From assembly GCF_000006565.2 (NCBI RefSeq), contig NC_031476.1, positions 2,752,458 to 2,816,457 of the forward strand: DNA of 64,000 nucleotides, given 5' to 3'. The DNA is from Toxoplasma gondii ME49 (lineage: Eukaryota > Apicomplexa > Conoidasida > Eucoccidiorida > Sarcocystidae). Numbering within the stretch: the stretch's first letter is position 1; every line of letters begins with the position of its first letter. Shown one piece after another: positions 48,089-61,600 of this stretch. A model generated the notes under the pieces. It saw nothing but the letters and a program-made list of their open reading frames with translations. It did no database searches and was not told the DNA's origin. Made by a program: the position numbers and the translations under genes.

Positions 48089-51000
48089 ATGTCATCTGCA
48101 GCACGGCTCGGCCTGAGCGGCCAGCGGGGGCTGTCTCCTCGTTATTCGTCACTTACACACACCGCTGGGAAGGCCAGAAGAGTACCAAAGAATGTACGCC
48201 TGTTCCACATTGAAGGTCGCGGGGCAAGACTGCGTATAGTAGCTGAACATCCTGATGAAGAAACAACTGGTTGGCTACTCGCCCGTGCAATCGAGGGTCT
48301 TGCGGAGAAAGGTAAGACGGGAGCAGGGTTCTTCGATCTCCTCTCAGCATGAGCACAAGAGAGAATACGTGTGAGGAAACGATACTGAGATTTGACGACC
48401 GGAGGTGTGTCTTGACGAGTAGCAACGCTTTGTATTCCTCTAGATGGTGTTGTTCACGATCATCCAATAAATTCCAGCCTTGTTAATCTCTTCCGACCGT
48501 TTGCAGGACTTGGAGATGGCCTTGTGGCACTTCGAACAGACCCGAGTGGTCCTCTTGGCAACCGGGATTGGGTGGATGTCTATTTGCAAGACATGCATCG
48601 CACCCTTGGTTGCTTGCCATTCGAGGACTACCTCCAGTGCGTGTACAGTGAACCAACCGGACCTCCAGAGGGTAACCTTGCTCCACGCCGTGAAAACACA
48701 GCCGGAGCAAAACTTAGCGAATCAATCGAATCGCCAGGTGGGAAAGCAGACCGAACGATCAACCTGCGTGCCAGCAAGGTGAGTGGATCAGCGCGACAAC
48801 GTGCCCGGTGATACCTCAGCTTGGTCGCCAGAACGTAGTAGCGAATGGGTACACGATTCAGAAGCAGTGTTGACGTTCTAGATTTGTTACTTCACGGTGA
48901 GTTCACACCTGACGTTCGTTGCATGGACATTCCGTCACGCTTTCGCCGACAGCAACAGGCTTCCCAAAATCGATTTTTTTCTCATGCACACACTTCTGGA
49001 GAACAGTCTAGATTTTTCGTTGAGTGCTCCAGTGTTCGTAAGACAGAACGGGGTAGGTGTAATCTAATCCGTTTACAGCGACATCTCAGCGATATGCTTT
49101 CGTGTCGCAGGCAGCGTCCCGGCAAAATTCTCCTTCAGGCACTCGTGCGGCTGTGAAAGACAAGAGTAGGGAGGGGACCTCGTCCGAACTGCGGAGACGG
49201 AATACTGCATCCAGTATGAAGGCAGAGCCTGTCGGAGACTCATCGACTGCTGTTGTTGCTGTTGGAGGAAATACCGCTGGTACTATTGTTGCACATGCTT
49301 CTCCTCCCTCTTCCCCTCTTGCCTTGAGTGCTTTGGAGACTCCCCATCACGAGTCTGGAGCTGGTTACGAGACTTGGGTCCACAAGGGACAGAGTGACCA
49401 TGAGAAGCAGGGTGTGTTGGAACGAAACTCTGAGACCACGCGCCAGGTAGCCACGCGAACATACACACGTTTTCCGCGATCAGGGGGTGTATCTGTGCGA
49501 GACTTTCGGGAAGAAGGGGTCATCGGACAAGGAGGGTTCAGCGTGGTGTATAAAGTGCGGAAGAAAGACACGGGACGCCTCTATGCACTGAAAGTTGTAG
49601 CAAAAAACAAAATAGCCCATGAACCCAACAAAATCCGCCGAGCGCTTTCGGAGAGAGATGTGCTCAAGCAATGCGACTCGCCGTTCGTCGTGAGGCTTTT
49701 TTGGGCGTTCCAATCGGAAAACCACTTGTTTCTTGTAAACGAGTTGTGTCCAGGAGGTACGTAGCTGCGTGACAGGCGGTTCGACATAACACACTTGCCA
49801 TGCTCGGTGCTGGCTTATCGTCTCATCCAGCTTCTTTCCTGGGCCACAATGAGCTGTCGGAAAAACTACTTCTCCGTTGCAATATCTCAATTCGAGACTC
49901 AGTGCAGAAACGAATTTGTCCCGCCTGGTGTGTCGTGAATGGGGCGTCCATCGGCGCAAGTCTCCATGGCGACGGTTCTGGGCTTAGGGGTACATTGGAG
50001 GCAAGAATGCGTTGTGTGAGGCACTCGTATGCGTCGTGAAACATGAAAACGTTGTCACAGAGTGCGAGTTCACGTTTCTTTGTTCTTCTGGATCCAGGAG
50101 ATCTCTTCCGGCTACTCCGGGAGTGTCAGTTCTTCCCCGAGGACGTGTGCCGTTTCGTCTTTGCGGAGGTTCTACTCGGTCTTCGTCACCTTCACGAACT
50201 CAATATTCTTTACCGGGACTTGAAGGCCGAAAATGTTTTGGTGGACCTGGACGGACACTGTAGACTCGCTGATTTCGGACTCTCGAAAACCCTCTCAAGT
50301 AGGCACTGTGGAGAGCGGACTTGTTTTTTCTAGAACAGTACATACACCGGCGTGGGTGTCTGACAGTGTTCACCCGGATGTGGGCGGGAAATGTGACCCG
50401 TTCTTTCTCATGTATACCATTTGGGTTGGAAGCCCAAGACGTGACTGTTACACACCGACATGCGTTCCCTCACGATTAGCGTCCTCGAAGAACGTTTCTC
50501 TGCGTCTGGATGGTGTCGTGCTCATTTCCTTAGAAATGCGCTTCTTGCCCCATTGATTGCATTCCAGTCTGAAGCGGAAACGTATAAATCGATGCCCGGT
50601 TTCATAAGTAGATGTCGCCGTGAGTGGCTAGTCACTTCAGTTAGGTATGTGAACGTTTCTTTTTTTTCCGAGACCTTGAACGACACAAACATGAACACGT
50701 CAATTGTCTGGAGTTTTCGACTGTGTTTCCCTCCTTTTCAGAGGGCCACCAGCGGAGTTACTCTTTCTGCGGAAGTCCAGAATATCTCAGTCCCGAGATG
50801 CTACTAGGAACGGTAAGCTTGTGCCCCCCTCTTTATTTTGATGGCAGATTCTAGGTTTCCGTCTTCTGAGAGATTCGGTCGCGAAGATGATGTTCCAGAA
50901 GAGGGATGTGACCATTGTGAAAAAATTGGTCGTTACATGGAATTTTGCGCCATGGAACACGATTCAGATCCTTTTTGTCCGCGTTTTCGTTTAACCACAC

Positions 51001-53531
51001 GGCCGTCAGCCGACAAAATGACCCGTGCTTGCAGAAAACGCATGTTGAGGAAGGGAACGATACGTTTCGGCCAATGCAGAAGGCTGAAATTGAACACGAA
51101 GCCGTATGCAGATTGGCGTGTGAGTGCGCTCGCTGCTCTTATCCGATCAGGGCCATGACAAGACTTTAGATTATTACGGCATCGGATGTCTGTTGTACGA
51201 GATGCTGACAGGCGTCCCGCCGCATTACTCAAGCAACAGGAACTGCATGTACAGCCGGATTATTGAAGGTAATAGGAACGAGGAATCAGCAGGGTAGTGC
51301 ATGAGTCTTGACAGGTCGCGATCAGACTTTTTATCACCCCCCTGCACCTTGCAAACGCAGCTGAGCTCACAATTTTCGTACGTACATCTTGTGACTGGTG
51401 TTGCCCCGGGAGCAGAAGACACACATGTGACTGGGTCACCCGTATGATCAACGCCCCCGATCCTCCATAAGTGCGTACCTGAAAGTAGAGGAGATGAAAA
51501 TCGTTGTTGCTCAAGAGGTGTACCGTTGGCCCTGAAAAAAAGACGAAATGGAAACACTCTGTTTCGGTGACAGAGTTGACAGGTTTCGTACACCGTTTCT
51601 GGTTGTGCCTAATACTATGGACAACCTCCTTTTGATTGACGATGTGACTGTTTGGACACGATCTTACCGCGCAACAGTTTACGCGATGGCTGCGCACGAG
51701 TTGTGACCTCCAGGAAATCTTTCGTTCCCGTCGTCGTTGAAGGTGTCGCCTGAGGCAAAGGACCTTGTTGAACGGTTGCTTCACGTAGATCCTGGACGGC
51801 GCCTTGGTGCAGACCCGGGGGGCGTCGATTCAATTTGCGCTCATCCCTGGCTTCAAGGCATCGACTGGAAGGTCAGGAAACGAATGCGTCATCCGGGCAA
51901 CTCTGGACTCGTGTGGCATCACATCGGCTGGCGCAAGATGTAAAACCTGATGCTGATGAACTGGGCTAAATAAACAAGGTTGAAATGTGGATAATTGCCT
52001 CCAGGGCCCAGACACGGCACATGAGGGATACCCCGGGAACTGTGGTTCCATTGATAGAAGTGCATTTTTTTCCAGTGGTTTGCTCAAACAGTCGACTGCA
52101 CATCCAGTGAAAGCGTTCGTTGCATGTCCGAATGAAACTTAGACACTATTTCACCCTTACGAGGCGAACCAAATCTCCTCAATATCGCAATTAAACACGG
52201 GTGGATCAAATGGGGGGAGGAAGGGAGAAAGCAGGTTTGTTGCTCGCCCTGTCAAGGCCAATAGTTGTCAGATTCAAAGTAGAAGCGCAACTGACGGACT
52301 CAACTGATTTGACATTGGTCTCCATGTCGACTGACGTATTTGCAGCGGATTTCAGAGCGCGCGGCACCGAGTTTGTTGCGGCCTTACTTGCAATGGCAAC
52401 GCTTGGGAATTGGCAGAAGTCCGTATCCTGTGTAAGCCTCACCACTTGCCGTTAGAACACTGGACTACAGAAAAATAACTAGAAATAGCTTGCACGGCCT
52501 GTGCAGTTGATTTGCTGTCTTAAATCGTGACTTCCAGACCGATCATCAGATTCCTCGATTGTGTGCCCTTGCTTCAGAAAGGCCTGCGCATCAGCGGCGT
52601 TTTAAAAGCGCGTGACCACATGGTGTATATTGCATGGTACCAGTGGCTACGGTAGAACGCAAGTCACTATTGGCTTGCCTAGCTTTGTACTTAGAACATC
52701 CGCGTCACAATAGTGGAGCCTTTGCTTGTGGTCTGTACACTAATGCTCGGATATATTTCGATGCGACGCACACAACACTATTACTAATCACAAGTCCGTT
52801 ACCGTGGAATGAAGTCTCAATGCACATTGCCTCGTCGCAACCCAATCATCGGTGTGCAACTTTATTTTTCTGTCTCTATCCCTTCCTTGGCTGATGCATT
52901 GGGCTTCATGTGCAGCCTTCCTCGTGGCAAAACTATATCCGAAGGAAGTCCTTTTCGAACACTTTCGTCGTCAGATGTTCCCTGGGAGGCGCCTGCTACG
53001 TGCCCGTTTCGTCACTTCGACTGGGAAAACAAAAGACTTCTGAGCGAAGCATCTGAGCGCTGTTCCCTTGTGCTACCAACGGCGGACACAAGCGCCAGTG
53101 GGAGCTGTGTACAGTTCTCGAGCAGAAGCAAATGCTCACGCCTCACGAAACCCGATAAAGACAAGCAGGGGCGGATTATACAGCTGTACAAGCGAGCACA
53201 AAGCGTTATGAGAGTTTCTGGCGGTGCAGAACGGATTCCCGTGAAGACGAGGCCGGGCTCCCGTGTGATTCAGTCAGGGCAAGCACAGCAGCAGCCGGGC
53301 AACATTTTAGAACAGCGATACGTAATGGTAGGTCCCTCCGGTCGTTCCGTGACCGTATCTGTGGCTCCTGTGCTTAACCGTCTGCAGCCTTTCTTCACAG
53401 GCTCGGTTGCCGTAGCAATCCCATCTCACCGTGACGGTGAGCTTTCCATGGCAGCCAAGCCACCGATGAATTCACCCGTTTTTGAATCCATCGTGGTTCG
53501 CCCCGAAAAAGGCGACTGTGAAAGGCGGTAG
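48089..53531 (+). CDS. AGC-type serine/threonine protein kinase with long extensions
   Basis: Nine exons: 48089-48311, 48507-48778, 49111-49756, 50098-50298, 50743-50813, 51151-51268, 51714-51871, 52346-52431 and 52916-53531. They close in one frame of 796 residues. The kinase domain covers roughly residues 298-560. It has the glycine loop [12 protein letters not shown], the ATP-binding Lys in YALKVV, the alpha-C Glu in LSERDVL, the catalytic loop [16 protein letters not shown], the activation segment [11 protein letters not shown], and [15 protein letters not shown], ending [10 protein letters not shown]. The YRD and [10 protein letters not shown] forms and the GADPGG segment are typical of AGC kinases (PKA, S6K and SGK group). 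The first 165 residues form an unrecognised conserved-looking domain ([15 protein letters not shown] onward), then a Ser/Thr-rich linker. The last two exons are less certain and show no clear FxxF hydrophobic motif. Substrate and localisation are unknown. Confidence 0.85.
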
Positions 53532-55665
53532 GGAAAAGAGTGTGAACTGATTTACACGATGTCAGGTTATGATACTGCTTTGGAGGGGCTCATACGAATG
53601 TAGCAAACGCCACTACGGCAGCAAACATCTGGTGGTAACGTGACGGATGCCTCTAAAAAAACATACCCCATCGATATCTTGCCTCTTTATATGGCATCGA
53701 AGGACGTCTCGCTCCTCCATTTTTCAGAAGAATCGTTTTTCTTCCACAAAGTAGAGGCCGAGATGTGTGTCTGCTGCGCGCGTGCGACCACTTCCTTTGT
53801 CGGGGTGGCGTCGCTCCAGGGCGAAAGCTTGGGCAAGATCGGGTGTCGATCTGAGTGACGGAAACACAAACTATTTCCCTCATGGTTTCTCAGGGACAGC
53901 GTACGCAGTGGCAGGCAGGGCTTCTTTGCGAGCTTTCTCTGGAGAATTTCCCGGGGTAAACTGGAGCTGCAAGAACCATCTCCACGACAGGGCACCACTT
54001 GGGCGACATTAGGAGATGTGGTATGCCCGAGTACTGAATCGGACAAAGTAGACTACGGTCGGAATTGTTACCAGAGCGTATGGTTTCGTCGTCAATCGTT
54101 TGAAACCTGAAGGTTTCACGTGCCTCGGTGTGCACATGTTTTTGACGGGTCCAAATTCATGATTTGGAGAGGATGTCCAATGCAGCGACTCACACACCGC
54201 AGTTTCGTTCTGAAAATGAATTTGTTGTTACGACTGACTTTGCAAGCTGTTCCTGATGGACTGAACTGCACGAGCAGACGAGGCCGTCGTATCGCGTTGT
54301 ATTTCTTGCAATGTCATTTGCATGGTGCTAAACTTGTGTGTAAGACCATGCAAAAGAAACGATTCAGTCGACTCGATACCGTCGCCGGTGCTGAGGCATC
54401 GATGGCAATCGCAAAGTACCAGAAATATTGCCAGGAAGTGCATACAGAAGTGCTTCCGACGTTTCGCAAAGTAAATACCGGCAAGATTTGTATTCGGGAA
54501 CATCAAGTACATGCGAGAGGAAAAGCACTACGGTAATCCTCAAAGTAGAGAGTGCTCGAGTCATGCCAGGCCCTTCAGGTTGCAAAGAAGACGTCATTGG
54601 TCTGCTACCAAGTAATTCGAATAAACAGTCAGCAGTGCAGTGAGAAACTCAGTTACTAGCGACGAGCAGACGCTGACACCTTTTGGAAACGGAAACCACT
54701 GTACTACGCGACGACGAAGACACTCAGAGTCTGTGTGATAGGAGATTTTTTACCGTCTAGACGGCTTCTGATCGGAGGGCAGTGGTATCCGATGCTGAAA
54801 TAACCGGCCTGCACGACGTCTTTCCACGAAAGAACACTACAGATGACTCTCTCTAATCACCTAACGCTCCGTGAGTCTGCTTTACAATGCCACCAGGCCG
54901 CTGCTGTAGTCGCATCGTCTGAAACACTCGGAGCTTCTTCCCGAACTCACTGTATGAGGTTCTGTACTGTCAGAATATTTCCTAGCGCTTTGCACTCGGT
55001 TGTATTGTGTCGGTGACTCCTTCGTCCTATCAATAGCGTTGACACGCGGACTTCCCTTCTTCACATACTCTATAGCGCGACAAGCGTTTGCGCAAATCTC
55101 TGGCCTTACAAAAAAAAGTTTATCGGATGCTTGGACTTACGATCCTTCTACTTCCAAGTCGAAGTGATGAGGACGGACCTGGAGCCGGCGTGTCCCAGGC
55201 ACAGTCGAGCGACGAAAAAATCGGGAAACGTATTTCATTGGAAGGAGCCCTTCGCAGAAAAGCCGGCTCGTGAAAAGATTGGCGGGGGAAGAGAACGGGA
55301 CCGAAAAAAGAGTGGGAAATCGCTGAACGGTCTGCTGAACTGTTCCCTGTGGAAGCTGTCAAAAACTGCCCGGACCAGGGAGCGCGTGCCGCCTACTTGT
55401 CTCATACGAGAGGTGCCGTCGTCGTCTTCGTACTTTTCGCTTCCTTCTCGGTTACTTGTCCGGCACAACGTATCCCGCTTTTGCTCACTTCTGGCTGACC
55501 CACTTGTCAACATTATCGTCGCTGAAATTGTTTTGTGCACTGTTCGCTGCAACACCCGTTTGTGCATTTAGAACCAGGGTAAGCCAACAGCGCAGTTGAA
55601 GCGTCTGCTCACGGTACCTCGGGACGGGTTCCTGGTGTCGACTCGAACCGCTTCATAGACATGGA
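53532..55665. other. Intergenic region between kinase and SEL1L-like genes
   Basis: About 2.1 kb with the kinase 3' UTR on the left and the SEL1L-like promoter on the right. Open frames are short and overlap each other on both strands without recognisable content. I see no repeat, RNA gene or regulatory element that I can name. Confidence 0.5.
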
Positions 55666-58600
55666 ATGACCGTCGTTCCACCCTGCGCACCCTTCTTAGT
55701 TTTTGACAGACGACGCCTCAAAAACGTGAGGAGTTCCGTTTTCCTCGCCCTTTTCGCGGCGTTTATCGCGAGTAGCTGCGTCATGCACCAGCCGTCTCTA
55801 CTGAGCTGTGCCGGCCGAGCGGATTTTTTTCAAGCGCAGGCGTTCCTGCGACGCCTCGAATCTGCCACAGAGAACTGTCGAGCCCCTCATCTCAGTTCCG
55901 TACGTTTTTGTCTTCTGTCGGAGGATACTTCGTGGAGAGCCTCTTCGCTACATTCTGCGTAGCGAAGGTTGCGAAGATGCAGCAGTCGGTGTCGCTGCCG
56001 GGGCCCGGCGTGGCGACTCGGGCATCTTCGACCGGACAGAGGGCGAGAAAGGACGTTTCTGCGTTGTCTTCTACCTCCACACTTTTTTCTGCGCGAAAAA
56101 CGGAGTGTTTTTTCCCATCCGCTGCGAAAGCAGAGTTGCCAGAGTACCGCGATGTGCCTCGGTATCCGGGTAAACGTACACGGGAGAGACTCTCCGTGGA
56201 TCACCCTGTTCAGAGCGCTTCAGTCAGTTGTTGTCATCGACACCGAAAAATGAAAGGCGGGATGACCTCGTCCTCTCATTCGGTTTCCGCGAGCGGCGGT
56301 GCCGCCTCTTCCGCCGCCAGGGGGGCTCCGCTCGCGCGCGGTCAGCGGTTGGTGTCTTCGGGAGTGCCGTATCGTACTCGTTTCCCCGCACAGACTCGTG
56401 GCGAGACTCCGTCGTGCTCATCTCAAGGTTCAGTGTCTGTTCCACCCGTCGAGAGATGCACAACAGGAACTCCCCGTTCAAGTCCAAATGTCTATGTGTA
56501 CCCCTGTGTTTGCTTGTCACCTTGCCGGAAACGCGGTTTCCTTGAGTCCCTCTGTCTTTTTTTGTTGCTCTTGTCCAAGTTCTCCAGTCTCCTTTTTCCC
56601 CAGTCTCCCCTCCTTCCTCGGTCGAGAACGCGGCCGGACCCAGCTTTCCGTTCAGCGAGTGAAGCGTCGCGTCCGTCTCGGCGTGTACACTCGCTCCTCG
56701 CTTCACCTTTAGCGTCGGAACCGCTTCAGTTCTTCGCTCCTCTCTTTGCTGCTGCGCAGCCGTTTTCTGTCCTTGAAGAGGAAGGCGAGTGGGTGGAGGA
56801 CGAGTACGAGGAAGAAGAAGATCCGCCGGAAGACGGCGGTGAGGAAGACGGGGAGGCCGACGACACCGCTTCAGCCACCCACCGCGTTTACCAGCACGAC
56901 GAACGCTACTACAGGGCACTTCCTCTGACAGACTCTGACTATGTTCTCGAGAGCATTCGCATGCAGTTTCCACAGTTCGCTCTTTCCCCCTCTGTCTGGA
57001 CCGACATCGAAGAAGAAGTCAGTCGGCGGCTGCGTCTCGTGGACCGCAGAGCGTTTCCGCAGTCTTTCTTCGAAAGCATCACTGAGAGCGAAGCGCTGGA
57101 GCCTGGTGCTCTCCTTACACCTCTCGGTCGAAACGAGCTGTCAGAAGGCGACGCTCGCGCCTACGAAGTGACAAAGTACGTTTCGAACATCTTGCTTACC
57201 GGCAAATGTAGGTTCGTGGACCAGCCGAGAAGGTAGCGGGAGGCAGTGGCGGAGAAGGGTGTATGCTATAGTAAGTGAAGGAGAGGATTTCGTGGAATCG
57301 CGGCATGGACGGTTGGAGGAAGAGGCGCCATACACAGACCTGTAGTTTTTGCGAGTTACAGTTTCTTTCCTGTGTGACTCCACTTTTCCACGCGGGGCTA
57401 GAGTGGTGTCTGTTCCCTCTGCGGTGCCTCAAAGAGGTGCACGGCCTCCCCTCAAGGCTTTCTTCAAAGAAATCTGCGATTCTGGAGAAGACTCAACTTT
57501 CTAGCCGCTGTCTCAGACAAGCGGCGTGATCTTTATTTGCTGTCTTGGACTTCTCCGAAACGCCAAACAGAGGAATTCGTCAAGTCGTGCAGCGCAGCGC
57601 CTGTGAGAACCGTTTCCGTGTGCGGCGAAGGTTCTCTTGTTCCTCTCTAGGGAGAGGCAGGGACCTGCGTATCTTGCTGTCAACCATGGTGGATGTTTTT
57701 CCACATCCAGCAAGTAAATGTTATACTCTTTTGGCCGAAAAAAGAACTGCACATGCGTATGTTGCGCAACTCCTTTTTTTGCCATGTGCACTCAGGATGA
57801 CTGAGATCATCGAAGACGTTGTAAGGCGGCACCTCGGTACCCCAACCGCCTCCTTGCGCGACTCAAGCGGCTCTGCCTCATCTGTTTCTAACGCGCCGTC
57901 TCGGCAGAGGACCCGTGCGTCTTCGTCTGAAAGTGCGTCTTCTGCCTCCGCAGTCTCTCCACTCTCTGGAGGTAAAAGCAGCTCCCCTCTTGCCTCTGGC
58001 TCTTCACAGCCTTCTGAACTTCACACTGCAGATCCCGCGCCGTCGACAGCCTCTCCACCTCGACCAACACCCGATGGCGGGAGCCAGCCGGGTGGAGCGG
58101 CCAGCCTTTCCGCAGGCGATTCTTCTCCTGAGGCGACTGCGTTTTCTTCTCGCGACTCGACTTCAGGTCAGTCTGTGCGAAGCGAACGGCGTGAGGAGGC
58201 AGGGCCGTTGCTCGCGGAGTCGCAGGCGAACGTCTCTCCAGATTCTGCCGCCCCCCTGGGGCAGGATAGACACCTGCCGCAAGCCGACTCGGTGCACAGC
58301 AACTCACGAGCTTCTTCTTCAGAAGACTCTCTGCCCTCAAAAGCTTCCTCTAGCGCCAGCCTGCATGCATCCGGTGAAGCGAAGGGAAAGCAAGCAGGCA
58401 GTGCTTCACCGCGAGGCCCAGGAGCTCAGAGCCGTGGCGAGTTCGGACCGGAGGAGACGCTGACTGTTGGTCCAATCGAGTTCCGTCCCTCGGCGTACGT
58501 CGACTTGATTCTGCGTGTGGCGAAGCCGGGGAAATTTGGGAAGGACCCCCTGTCGAATCAGAGGAGAAGCCAACTGCACTCGCGCGGCCCAGGGACCAGA

Positions 58601-61600
58601 GACAGCGCAGAAATCGAGAAGGCGCGTTCTCGGTCTGCCTCGCCTCCCGAGACTTTTTCCCCGTCTTCGCCGCTGCATGCAAAAGCCGCTCCGCGTTCCG
58701 TGCAGAATTTCGGGGAGTTCTTCCTTCTGCTCCGAGGGGTGCTGGAGTATCGCCGAGAGGGCATGAGGCGACAGACACCGCTGACGCAGGAGCCTCTCTT
58801 TCCTCTTGGTGAAAACGTTTCTTTCGGCTTCGCAGGAGACGGAGAAGAGACAGCAGAGAGCGCAGAGGAAACTGCCGCAGTGCTCCAAGCCCTGCGGACG
58901 GAGCTTGACAACCTGTCTGTGCAGGTCGTGAAGAAGCTTCAGGCAGAAGCGTATGGAGCTTGTGCATTCTTGTCGTTTTTTGGCGTTCCGGATGCTGAGG
59001 GGAAGCTGCAGTTGCCTGGTGGATGGCCGAGAGACATTGCTCTTGCCCTGCGGTGCGCCGTCGAGGGCAATCGAGGACGACAGCTCTGCGGGACCTGCTT
59101 CGTGATCGACGGTAAGGAACAGCTGCAGGGGAAGAACTGTGATGCATGCGATCCATCCAACGATAAAGGAGTTCGGAAGAAGTACAGGACAGAGTTCGAG
59201 GTGTCGAGGCCTTCTGAGGAAAGAGTTCGAAAAAGGAAAAACGGGTGCATAGTTTGAGGAGTCTCCGTCATCAAGGAAAGACTTTTCGTGAACGAAAGTC
59301 TGCTTGGTGTGGAGAGCTTCTGGTGTCTTCCATGACTGTCCGCAGTAGAGTGTGTACACGCTCAAAGGTGGATTTGTGTGAAGCGCGAAGATTCGATCAC
59401 AGAAACGAGAAGAACTTCACTCAAGAACACCCCGCGGGTCTTCGTTATTCAGTGCATGCAGGAGGTCTCTTCAACTCTGTTCTTTTTTCGCTTCCAAAGA
59501 CACCGAGGTTGCCGCGTGCAGAGCCGAAACAGCCTCGCGGCGTGGAATCGAGTTCTCTATTTTACATGTTGCCTCTGGAGGGAACAGCGGTTGCCCACAA
59601 ACTGAGAGGAACGCGAAGGAGCAGAACTCTTGAGAGAAAGAGGCGTTCTAGTGTGTCTTTGTCTCCGGGACTGACTTTTCTACCGTAAAAGACCAAGTGT
59701 CGGCAGTCGAGCAGTCACTACGGGAGGCGGTCGTCCTTGATTGTGTGAAGACACCTTGGACAAACACTTGGACAGTAGTTCATCCTTGACGAATCTCGCG
59801 CTTTCACATCTGACGGTTGAAGACGAATGCTTGCACCTGCTTGCATCAAATCATTTCTTCAGCTCCGAAATCCAACCCTGTCAAAATCGTAGCTTGTGAT
59901 TCCGTGGTGCTGGAGTCAGAGCGACAAGCCTGCTTGCGACACACTCTCATTGTTTGTCTCTTGAGTCTTCAGATACTCTCCTCTATCCTTCTTCTCTGTC
60001 TCTACGGCATTGGAAAAAGTAGACGTCATCCACTCGACGCCTATACATGCCTTCTTTAAGATTCGTATACACGTTGATACCTTTGTAGACATGTCTCCAT
60101 GATCTCCACGAAGAAATGTCTCCTGTGTCTCCCGCGCGCTCAGGTCTGGCGACCGCCTTGGGTTTCCCGCCGATTCTTGCGGGGTCGCATGCGTGGGCAG
60201 TGACGCAGGACGTCGGAATAAAAAGCCTCTTCGTCCTTCATCGTCAGTCGAACTTGTATATACCGCCAGACCTTCTGGAGGCAGGGCCAAGTCCCTGGCG
60301 GACAGACACACCACTTTGGAAGAACGGAGAGGGGATCTCTCAGAGATCCAGAGGAGTTCGCAGCAGGTTAGGCGCAGACTGGCGACAGAAGGAAAGTCCA
60401 GGAGACGGTCAGGATTTCCGCGGCAGGAACGCGTTGTAGACACAGACAGGAAAGAGTTACTGTTTTCTTCGTACGCCATCCGTGTAGGAGCGCGAACGAC
60501 ACAGCTGCTGCTCGTAGGCGTGGATCTGCTAGTCCCCATCGGCTACCGACGGAGAAACACAGAAACGCTTTTGAAGGGGGGGCAGGCGTTCCGGAAGCTT
60601 CCAGCGTATGTTCGAATTTCTTTTCGACTGTGCATGCACATTCTCAGCGCAGTCGGTGATCAGGAAACGATTTTCAGGTGTCAAATCCACCTCTGCGTTC
60701 GGCACATGCGTTTTCCCCATTTCTGCAGCTTCGATGCTCCTCTGATAAAATACGAGATGGCAGCGCAGATGGGAGACGCTCTGGGGAAGCTCGCAGCCGC
60801 CTACTACCTTCGAACCGGTCTAGGAAATGTAGATTACAGGTACTCAATGTTCACTACATTTTTCTACCTACATAAATATACGTATATAGATATATATATA
60901 CATATATATACATATATTCAAATGTATATACATATATTCATATGTATATTCATATGTATATAAATAGATAGCCACGTATACATATTGAGACAGATACCAA
61001 TGTGCGTATATGTGCGTGTGTACGGGTGAGTGTCAGGTGTAGTGCATGTGACTGGGGAGTTAGAATTGAGCACAGAATTGTTCTTGGAAGGCGTTTCACA
61101 GGTTGTCGATTTCCGTCTGTGTTGTTGACCAGATACAGAGAGAAGGAGGAGATTGACGAGCCTCGGATTCCAAACGAACTGTTGCCCTTCAGACCAAGGA
61201 AGCTCATCAAGGCTCAAATGTCCACTGAGCGTCTCCGTGAGTTTTTTTCTGCTTTCTGCAGTCTCGTGAGTGGAGAGTTTTCTTCGCGTTTCTCTGTCTT
61301 GAAGGGTCCTCCTTTTCTTTCTGTCTGTTTTCTGAGTTTATGCCTCCTTTGTCCTGTGTGTTTCTCTTTATTTTCGTCGTTTCCCTACGATTTTCCCTCC
61401 GCTTTTTCTTTACTTTGTGTTTTGTTATTTTTGCTTGTGTGCGGAGCCTCCTCGCCGGACAAGCGTCCTCGTGTCCGGCCCCAGGTTGCCCGTCTGTCGC
61501 CTCTCTGCCGTTCCCCTCCGGTCGCACTCTCACTTCGTCTGCCTCCCCACTCTCCTCCGGTTTCCTCTCCATTACCTTCCTGCTTCTGCCTCGTTTCCTT

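Noticed and set aside
58350..59365. Minus-strand frames of 268 and 319 codons
   Set aside because: They lie opposite the large SEL1L-like exon 57796-59111 and show no domain.
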